From assembly GCF_015209745.1 (NCBI RefSeq), contig NZ_CP063657.1:1612001-1676000 (forward strand): a stretch of 64,000 nt of DNA, in the 5' to 3' direction. Both the position numbers and the translations under genes were made by a program. Source of the DNA: Lysobacter avium. Lineage in GTDB: Bacteria > Pseudomonadota > Gammaproteobacteria > Xanthomonadales > Xanthomonadaceae. Below the pieces are notes generated by a model. The model ran no database searches. It saw only the letters and a list, made by a program, of their open reading frames with translations, and was not told the DNA's origin. Of this stretch, positions 57,820-64,000 are shown piece after piece; within the stretch, counting starts at the first letter, position 1; each line of letters opens with the position of its first letter.

Positions 57820-60800
57820 TCAGGCGGCCCCCACCAGGCGGGTCGCCTCGGTGAGGTCAACGCTTACCAGCCGGCTGACACCGGGCTCGCGCATCGTGAC
57901 GCCGGCCAGTTGCTGCGCGGCTTCCATCGTCGCCTTGTTGTGGCTCACAAACAGGAACTGTACCTGTTCACTCATCTCGCTGACCATGGCCGCGAGCCGG
58001 CCGACATTGGCTTCGTCCAGCGGCGCGTCGACCTCGTCGAGCAGGCAGAACGGCGCCGGATTGAGCTGGAAGATGGCGAACACCAGCGCGACCGCGGTCA
58101 TCGCCTTCTCGCCGCCCGACAGCAGCGAGATGTTGGATACGCGCTTGCCCGGCGGGCGGGCCATGATCGCCACGCCGGTGTCGAGCAGATCGTCGCCGGT
58201 GAGCTCCAGATACGCGTGGCCGCCGCCGAACAGGCGCGGATACAAAGCTTGCACGCCAGCATTGACGCGGTCGAAGGTCTCCTTGAAGCGGCCGCGGGTT
58301 TCGCGGTCGATCTTGCGGATCGCGTCTTCCAGGGTTTCCAGCGCGGTGCACAGGTCGGCGTCCTGCGCGTCGAGGTACTCCTTGCGCTGGCTGGCTTCCG
58401 CGTGTTCGGCGATGGCTGCCAGGTTGACCGGTTCGAGCCGGCGCAATCTGGCGTCCAGCTCCTGCACGGTGCGTTCCCACGCCGCCGGCTCCATCTCGTC
58501 GGTCAGGGTGTTGACCACGTCGTCGAGCACGAAGCCCGCCTCGGTGATGGCCTCCACCAGCGACTCGGCCTTCAGCACCAAGGCCTGCTGCTCGAGCCGG
58601 CGCTGACCGATGCCTTCGCGCTGGGCGAGCGCCTGCTCGTCGCGTTGCTGGCGGACCTGCTCGAAGCGGCGAAGCTCCTGGTCGATCCCGTCCAGTGCGC
58701 TGCGGGCGGCGCTGAGGACCTCGCCCGCCTGCACCCGCCGCTCCAGCGCGGCCTGGCGCTGCTGCTCCAGCTCATCCACCGGGCTGGCCCCGTCGGTGAG
58801 CTGGCTGGAAATCTCCACCAGGCGGTTGTCCAGCTGGCCGCGCTGGCCGCTCATTCGCTGCAGGGCCTGGGTAAGCGAGGCGATCTGGGCGCGGTGAGAT
58901 TCCAGGGTCAATGCCAGTGCATGCGCGGCGTCGCGGGATTCGCGGGCCATGTTGCGGGCCTGGTCGCGCGCCTCGCCGAGGCGGCGGCGATCACTGTCCA
59001 GCGCCAGGCGGGCGTCTTCCAGCTCGGTCATGCGCATGACCGCCTCTTCCTGGCGGGTGCGGGCCTCGCGCGCCTGCCCGGTGAGCAGTTGCGCGGATTC
59101 GGTCAGTTGGGCGAGCTCGGCATCGATGCGCTCGATCCGGCTTCGTGCCGAGTCCAGCCGCCCCTGCTGGCTGTGCAGCCGGCCGGCCAGCTCCGCGACG
59201 CTGCGGTGGGCGACGTGGAGCGCGCGCTGCGCTTCCTCGCGCTGCTGCTCGGCGGCCAGATTCTGTTCGCGCAGCCGGGTCAGGCTGCCTTCGAGTTCGT
59301 GCTCGCGCTCCTGCAGCGTCTCGATCTGGCTGCGCAGCGACTGGATCTCCTTCTCGCGCAACAGCGCGCCCTGCTTGACCGCGCCCGAGCGCAGCACGCG
59401 CACCCAGCCGTTGCCCAGGCGCTCGCCCTTGCGGGTGATCACGGAATCGCCATCGGCCAGCGCCGGCAGCAGGGCGAGCGCGGCGGACAGGTCGTCGGCC
59501 GCGTGCAGCGGCACCAGCAGGCGTCGCACGGCGGCGGGACCCTGCACCTTGCCGGCCAGCGAGGTGGGGGCGCAGTCGACCGGCGCCTCGGCCGAGGCCA
59601 CCAGCGCCAGCCGGCCGTGGTCCAGCTCGCCGATCGCGTCCACCAGCGCTTCAGGCGAGTCCACCAGGGCGCCTTCGATGATCTGGCCCAGCGCGGTCTC
59701 GACGGCGTCTTCCCAGCCCTCCTCCACCACCAGCGCCTCGCCGACGCGGACCGCGGAGTCCAGGCCGCGCGCCTTCAGCCATCCCAGCGCGGCGCCGTCT
59801 TCCTGCCCCAATGCGGCGTTCTGCAGCGTCTCCAGCGAGGACAAGCGGCCGCGCGCGCCCTGCGCCTGCTTGCGCACGTCCGCCAATGCCGACTGCGCTT
59901 CGCGCTGTTGCTCTTGCAGGGTATCGACACCGCTTTTGCGCAGCTCCAGCACGTCGCCAAGACTGTCCAGCGAGACCTTGTGGGTCTCGTGCTGTTCTTC
60001 CAGCTCGGCGAAGGCCTCGGCCAGCGTGGTCAGGTCCAGTCCCTCGCGCTCGGACTGCAGGGCCTGCCGGCGACGCTCGGCGTCCATCGCCTGCCGCTCC
60101 AGATGCTCGATCCGGGTGCGCTCGACCTCCGCCGAGCGGGTCGCCTCGGATTGCGCGCGACTGTGGTCGTCCCAGCGCTGCTGCCACGATGACAGCGCCG
60201 CCTCGGCCGCGCGCAGCGCTTCCTGGCGATCCAGATCCTGCTCGCGCAATTCCTCCAGGCGGGGCTCGTCCACTTCCAGCGCCGCGCTCAGCACCTCCAG
60301 CCGTGACTGGTCGTTGCCGATGTGCTCGGCGACCTCGGCCAGCTGGTGGCGGGCCTCGTCGCGGGCCTTCAGCAGGCGCTCGGCCATCTCGCGCTGGTGC
60401 TGGATCTGCTGCTCGATGCGCGCGAGCGCGCCGCCGACCTCGTAACTGTCGGCCTGCGCCTTGTTCAGCGCCTCGGCGGCTTCCTCGCGGCGTACGCGGC
60501 CGGTCTCGATCTCGCGCTCGGCCTCGCGCTGCTCGGCGATCAATTGCTGCAGGCGGGTCTCCTGCTGCGCCAGCTTTTCGCGCTGGCCGGTCAGCTTGCG
60601 ATCCAGCGCACGGTGCTCCAGCGCCTTCCATTCCGCGTCGCGGATCCGGCGATCTTCCTGGATGGCCTGGTACTGCTCGGCCTGCCGCGCCTGGCGGTTC
60701 AGGTGGCCGAGCTGCTTGCCGACCTCGTCGCGCAGGTCGCTGAGCCGGTCGAGGTTCTCGCGGGTATGGCGGATGCGGGTCTCGGTCTCCCTGCGGCGCT

Positions 60801-61323
60801 CCTTGTACTTGGAGATGCCGGCCGCCTCTTCCAGATAGACCCGCAGGTCCTCCGGCCGCGCCTCGATGATCTGGCTGATCATCCCCTGCTCGATGATCGA
60901 GTAGCTGCGCGGTCCCAGGCCGGTCCCCAGGAACAGGTCGGTGATGTCCCGGCGACGGCATTTGGCGCCGTTGAGGTAGTACTGGCTGGCGCCGTCGCGA
61001 CTGACCAGGCGCTTGACGGAAATCTCGTCGAACGCGCCGTACTCGCCGGTAATCGTGTGGTCGGAGTTGTCGAACACCAGCTCGACGGTGGCCTGGGAGA
61101 CCGGCTTGCGCGTGGACGATCCGGCAAAGATCACGTCGGTCAGCGAGTCGCCGCGCAGGCGGCTGGCCGAACTCTCGCCCATCACCCAGCGCACCGCGTC
61201 GATGATGTTCGACTTGCCACAGCCGTTCGGCCCCACGACCGCGGTCATGTTGGTCGGCAGATGCAGGGTGGTGGGATCGACGAAGGACTTGAAGCCCGAC
61301 AGCTTGATCGTTGACAGACGCAT
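57820..61323 (-). CDS. smc: Chromosome segregation ATPase Smc
   Basis: 1167 residues from ATG 61323, because the family begins MRLSTIKLSGFKSFVDPT. Walker A is GPNGCGKSN (31-39). Long coiled-coil arms flank a hinge (around 520-680). The C-terminal head has LLSGGEKAMTAVALVFAIF and PFCLLDEVDAPLDEANV. With ScpA and ScpB, encoded 1.2 kb away on the other strand, it forms the condensin complex. zipA follows after 76 nt. Confidence 0.97.
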   Translation of the reverse strand: MRLSTIKLSGFKSFVDPTTLHLPTNMTAVVGPNGCGKSNIIDAVRWVMGESSASRLRGDSLTDVIFAGSSTRKPVSQATVELVFDNSDHTITGEYGAFDEISVKRLVSRDGASQYYLNGAKCRRRDITDLFLGTGLGPRSYSIIEQGMISQIIEARPEDLRVYLEEAAGISKYKERRRETETRIRHTRENLDRLSDLRDEVGKQLGHLNRQARQAEQYQAIQEDRRIRDAEWKALEHRALDRKLTGQREKLAQQETRLQQLIAEQREAEREIETGRVRREEAAEALNKAQADSYEVGGALARIEQQIQHQREMAERLLKARDEARHQLAEVAEHIGNDQSRLEVLSAALEVDEPRLEELREQDLDRQEALRAAEAALSSWQQRWDDHSRAQSEATRSAEVERTRIEHLERQAMDAERRRQALQSEREGLDLTTLAEAFAELEEQHETHKVSLDSLGDVLELRKSGVDTLQEQQREAQSALADVRKQAQGARGRLSSLETLQNAALGQEDGAALGWLKARGLDSAVRVGEALVVEEGWEDAVETALGQIIEGALVDSPEALVDAIGELDHGRLALVASAEAPVDCAPTSLAGKVQGPAAVRRLLVPLHAADDLSAALALLPALADGDSVITRKGERLGNGWVRVLRSGAVKQGALLREKEIQSLRSQIETLQEREHELEGSLTRLREQNLAAEQQREEAQRALHVAHRSVAELAGRLHSQQGRLDSARSRIERIDAELAQLTESAQLLTGQAREARTRQEEAVMRMTELEDARLALDSDRRRLGEARDQARNMARESRDAAHALALTLESHRAQIASLTQALQRMSGQRGQLDNRLVEISSQLTDGASPVDELEQQRQAALERRVQAGEVLSAARSALDGIDQELRRFEQVRQQRDEQALAQREGIGQRRLEQQALVLKAESLVEAITEAGFVLDDVVNTLTDEMEPAAWERTVQELDARLRRLEPVNLAAIAEHAEASQRKEYLDAQDADLCTALETLEDAIRKIDRETRGRFKETFDRVNAGVQALYPRLFGGGHAYLELTGDDLLDTGVAIMARPPGKRVSNISLLSGGEKAMTAVALVFAIFQLNPAPFCLLDEVDAPLDEANVGRLAAMVSEMSEQVQFLFVSHNKATMEAAQQLAGVTMREPGVSRLVSVDLTEATRLVGAA

Positions 61324-61444
61324 GCGTCGCGGGAGCCTCATTGCGCGCCGCATGCGGCGCTGCGGTGGATGTCAGGAAGCCGGCAAACCAGCAGCCGCCC
61401 GCGAGTATAGCGGTCGCTGGACGGTGCCCGCAGGGCCGGCCGGG

Positions 61445-61735
61445 CTAGCCCGCTTCGTCCGGCGCACGGGCGACAATCGACAGCGCGTGGATGTCGGTTT
61501 CCATCATCGCGCCGACGGCCTCGTACACGCGCCGGTGCCGCGCCAGCGGAGCGAGCCCGCGGAACGCGTCGCTGACGACCTCGACATTGAAGTGGCCACG
61601 GCCGTCGCGGGCGCCGGCATGGCCGGCATGGCGGGCGCTGTCATCCTCGACGGACAGGGAGACCGGCGCCAACGCAGCTTCGATGGCCGCGCGGATCGCC
61701 GGCACGCGTTGCCCGCGCGGCAGGCCGCCGGTCAC
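61445..61735 (-). CDS. BolA family protein
   Basis: 96 residues from GTG 61735, whose GTGA overlaps the stop of the YciI-like gene. The BolA fold is visible as [41 protein letters not shown] and [24 protein letters not shown] (landmarks [18 protein letters not shown]). A short Gly/Arg-rich N-terminus precedes it. BolA proteins bind [2Fe-2S] clusters with monothiol glutaredoxins. The glutaredoxin-type cysteine is absent, as normal for BolA. Confidence 0.88.
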   Translation of the reverse strand: MTGGLPRGQRVPAIRAAIEAALAPVSLSVEDDSARHAGHAGARDGRGHFNVEVVSDAFRGLAPLARHRRVYEAVGAMMETDIHALSIVARAPDEAG

Positions 61736-62031
61736 GGCAGTACCCGGCGGAATGGCCGGACCTCGGTGCGCTCGTACACTCCCGCGTCGACGTAAGGGTC
61801 GGCATCGGCCCACTCGCGCGCAGCTTCGAGGGACTCGAATTCGGCCACCACCAGGCTGCCACTGAAGCCGGCCGGGCCCGGGTCCTCTGCGTCAATCGAC
61901 GGGCATGGGCCGGCCAGCAGCAACCGGCCGGCGTCGCGCAATGCCTCCAGCCTGGCCAGGTGCGCCGGCCGCGCCTTGCCGCGCAATGCCAGCACGTCCT
62001 CGCCGTCGTATCCCTCGATCACGTAGAGCAT
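61732..62031 (-). CDS. YciI-like protein
   Basis: 99 residues from ATG 62031, with GGAAATG upstream; a longer in-frame extension is rejected. It starts [10 protein letters not shown], carries [22 protein letters not shown] with the conserved histidine (H24), and ends [28 protein letters not shown] (landmarks [12 protein letters not shown]), all typical of the YCII family. These small ferredoxin-fold proteins have unproven enzymatic roles. It is coupled to the BolA-like gene by a 4-nt overlap. Confidence 0.9.
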   Translation of the reverse strand: MLYVIEGYDGEDVLALRGKARPAHLARLEALRDAGRLLLAGPCPSIDAEDPGPAGFSGSLVVAEFESLEAAREWADADPYVDAGVYERTEVRPFRRVLP

Positions 62032-62484
62032 GGTTTCATTTCCAGCCGACAAGCCAATCAACGATTGTAGGCCAACCCTTGCACGCGCCCCGCGCTCCCC
62101 ACGTCCTTTCGGCGCAACGCTGGACAGCGCCCGGTGCAGCCCGTAACCTGTTCGGAACCTGAGTTGGATAAAGACGTCGCGTCCCTTACGGCCCTGCCGC
62201 CGTAACGATCTTCGCGATGCCATGGCCGCGTCTGTCACAGCGGTGTTCATCCCAGATCGATTCATCTGTCAGCAAGTCCGCTTTTTACTGCTGCATGTCC
62301 AACATCGCATGATCATCGTCGCAACCCGACGATGGCTGGACCGTATTCCTGCCACCGCCAGGCAGTAGTCCGGTCCTGCCCCGTCCGCTGAGGCCTTCCG
62401 TGTCCAGCGCGCCCATGATCGAGCCGTGATGTTTCGACGCAACCGCAACAACGCAGCGCCACGGCCCGGAGGGGCCGGCACCGC
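62032..62484. other. Gene-poor divergent region between yciI and scpA
   Basis: 453 nt without a convincing gene. Both divergent promoters should lie here, but none is clear. The only item seen is a 19-codon frame (62429-62488) whose stop overlaps the scpA start codon. No RNA gene was recognised. Confidence 0.6.
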
Positions 62485-63420
62485 ATGACAAACGTTTCCG
62501 CGCCCGTCGCGACCGATGACAACCAGCAAACACCGCTACCGGACGGGGAGATCCAGGCACGGGTGTCGCCGCGACAGCAGGAAATGCCACTGGCGATGGT
62601 GCACGGGCAACCGGTGCTGCAGATTCCGCAGGACCTCTATATTCCGCCCGATGCTCTGGAAATCATCCTGGATGCATTCGAAGGCCCGCTGGACCTGCTG
62701 CTCTACCTGATCCGCCGGCAGAATCTGGAAATCCTCGACATCCCGGTCGCGGAGATAACCCGCCAGTACGTTGATTACATCCAGGCCATGCACCACCTGC
62801 GCTTCGAACTGGCAGCCGAATACCTGGTGATGGCCGCGATCCTGGCCGAGATCAAGTCGCGGATGCTGCTGCCGCGGGCGGTGTCGGAAGAGGACGACGA
62901 GGAGGATCCGCGGGCGGAGCTGGTGCGTCGATTGCAGGAGTACGAACGCTTCAAGAAGGCCGCGCAGGATATCGATGGGCTGCCCCGACAGGATCGCGAT
63001 ACCGTTCCCGCCCAGGCGTTTGTACCGGATCGCGCAGCCGTGCGTTTGCCGCCCGAGGTCGATCTGCGCGAGATGCTGCTGGCGCTGCATGATGTGTTCA
63101 AGCGTGCCGAGCTGTATACCCAGCACGCGATCAAGCGCGATGCCCTCAGTGTCCGCCAGCGCATGGGCGAACTGCTGGCCCGGCTCGATGACGGCGAGTT
63201 CCACCGCTTCGAGTCCCTGTTCGAGGCCAGCGAAGGGCGGATTGGGGTGGTGGTGAGCTTCCTGGGCATCCTCACCCTGGCCAAGGAACAACTGGTGGAC
63301 ATCGTGCAGGAGGCGCCGCTGGCACCGATCTACATCAAGTCACTGGCCATTGGCACCGCGCCCGAAGAGATCCAGCTCAGCAGCGAATTCGACGACGCTG
63401 CCAACGACGACGCGCCCTGA
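62485..63420 (+). CDS. scpA: Segregation and condensation protein A
   Basis: 311 residues from ATG 62485, with GGAGGGG upstream. The conserved N-terminal part, FEGPLDLLLYLIRRQNLEILDIPVAEITRQY (landmark FEGPLDLLLYLI), begins after a 60-residue polar extension, and AAEYLVMAAILAEIKSRMLLP follows. The acidic SEEDDEEDPR and the C-terminal winged helix complete the kleisin pattern. It bridges the Smc heads with ScpB. scpB follows 33 nt downstream. Confidence 0.94.
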   Translation: MTNVSAPVATDDNQQTPLPDGEIQARVSPRQQEMPLAMVHGQPVLQIPQDLYIPPDALEIILDAFEGPLDLLLYLIRRQNLEILDIPVAEITRQYVDYIQAMHHLRFELAAEYLVMAAILAEIKSRMLLPRAVSEEDDEEDPRAELVRRLQEYERFKKAAQDIDGLPRQDRDTVPAQAFVPDRAAVRLPPEVDLREMLLALHDVFKRAELYTQHAIKRDALSVRQRMGELLARLDDGEFHRFESLFEASEGRIGVVVSFLGILTLAKEQLVDIVQEAPLAPIYIKSLAIGTAPEEIQLSSEFDDAANDDAP

Positions 63421-63453
63421 GCGCACCGCACCAACCACACAACGACACGCTGC

Positions 63454-64000
63454 ATGGACCAGACCCTGACCAAACGCATCATCGAAGCCATCCTGCTGGC
63501 CGCCCACCAGCCGGTGAGCGCTGCCCAACTGGGCGATTTGCTCGCCGGCGACGACGAGCAGCCGATGGCGGCCGGCGACGTTGCGCGGGCGCTGCAGGCC
63601 CTGCAGGATGACTGCGAAGGACGCGGCGTCGAACTGGTGGAGCTGGCATCGGGATACCGCTACCAGGTCCGCGCCGACGTGCATCCCTTCGTCGCCCGGC
63701 TGTGGACCGAACGCCAGACGCGCTACACCCGCGCCACCCTGGAAACGCTGGCGCTCATTGCCTACCGCCAGCCGATCACCCGCGGCGAGATCGAGCAGGT
63801 ACGCGGCGTGTCGGTCAGCAGCAACATCATCCGTTCGCTGGAGGAGCGCGAGTGGATCCGCGTGGTCGGGCACCGCGATGTGCCGGGCAAGCCCGCGCTG
63901 CTGGGCACGACCCGCACGTTCCTCGACTATTTCGGCCTGAAACGCCTGGATGAACTGCCGCCATTGGCGGAACTGGGGGAAATCGGCGAGCTGGAACCGC
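63454..64000 (+). CDS. scpB: Segregation and condensation protein B (3' end outside window)
   Basis: An open frame from ATG 63454 to the window edge gives 182 residues. It has two winged-helix units: LTKRIIEAILLAAHQPVSAAQL at the start and LETLALIAYRQPITRGEIEQVRGVSVSSNIIRSL (landmarks AYRQPITRGEIE, RGVSVS), which is the ScpB signature. The final visible part ends TTRTFLDYFGLKRLDELPPL. It forms a dimer that binds ScpA and regulates the Smc ring. Only the C-terminal tail is missing. Confidence 0.95.
   Translation, partial: MDQTLTKRIIEAILLAAHQPVSAAQLGDLLAGDDEQPMAAGDVARALQALQDDCEGRGVELVELASGYRYQVRADVHPFVARLWTERQTRYTRATLETLALIAYRQPITRGEIEQVRGVSVSSNIIRSLEEREWIRVVGHRDVPGKPALLGTTRTFLDYFGLKRLDELPPLAELGEIGELEP

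Noticed and set aside
57655..60192. 845-residue plus-strand frame opposite smc
   Set aside because: Antisense of the coiled-coil region; composition is Gln/Leu/Ala/Arg-rich and no domain is visible.

Overview
This is a GC-rich gammaproteobacterial chromosome segment, most likely from the Xanthomonadaceae/Lysobacteraceae (Lysobacter-, Luteimonas- or Stenotrophomonas-like). The pointers are a two-gene metH preceded by an ArsR-methyltransferase regulator, a ytrA/ABC operon with a GGTG-N16-CACC operator, a GyrA with natural Gln at position 83, a 1674-residue NAD-glutamate dehydrogenase, and sucA-sucB-lpd in tandem. The species call is inference. Almost everything from about 4 kb to the right end is conserved housekeeping DNA.

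The left 4 kb is different. It is visibly more AT-rich and accessory in character. All its genes lie on the minus strand: a TIR-domain protein (2493-3461), then 18 nt later a DUF7380-DUF4209 gene (609-2474) cut by one in-frame TAA, then a CoiA-like zinc-binding protein running off the left edge (1-347). Two short hairpin repeats of similar design (494-523, 3691-3717) bracket the TIR/DUF4209 pair. At 3774-3970 there is a decayed, diverged second copy of the 3' end of sbcC, separated from the intact sbcC by an MFS exporter gene. This cassette looks like a horizontally exchanged, defence-type island beside sbcDC and is the best candidate for a little-described system.

From left to right the core region holds: sbcC/sbcD nuclease; a DUF2939 protein; a trimethylamine-monooxygenase-like FMO; a 5'-nucleotidase; NAD kinase; NAD-glutamate dehydrogenase and an acyl-CoA dehydrogenase; a SahR-like regulator with split metH; a 25-bp-stem palindrome; DUF2058, slyX and ugd; two FKBP-type prolyl isomerases, one with a duplicated N-terminal domain; the YtrA-controlled ABC operon; DUF2884 lipoprotein, fumC, purB, the roxA oxygenase and a GNAT protein; 2-oxoglutarate dehydrogenase (sucA, sucB, lpd); LOG protein, acuI, a PilH-like response regulator, cbpA, peroxiredoxin and a ferritin-like protein; gyrA; mtnA, epmA, ligA, zipA and smc; BolA-like and YciI-like genes; and scpA with the start of scpB.

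Chromosome maintenance is concentrated at the right end (gyrA, ligA, zipA, smc, scpA, scpB), so a complete Smc-ScpAB condensin set is encoded within about 6 kb. Carbon metabolism (fumC, 2-oxoglutarate dehydrogenase, NAD-GDH) and one-carbon/methionine metabolism (metH, its regulator, mtnA) form the other themes. Many neighbours overlap by 4 nt (sbcD/sbcC, regulator/metH, slyX/ugd, ytr genes, roxA/GNAT, epmA/ligA, yciI/bolA), which indicates translational coupling. No tRNA, rRNA, CRISPR array, integrase or intact insertion sequence was seen.
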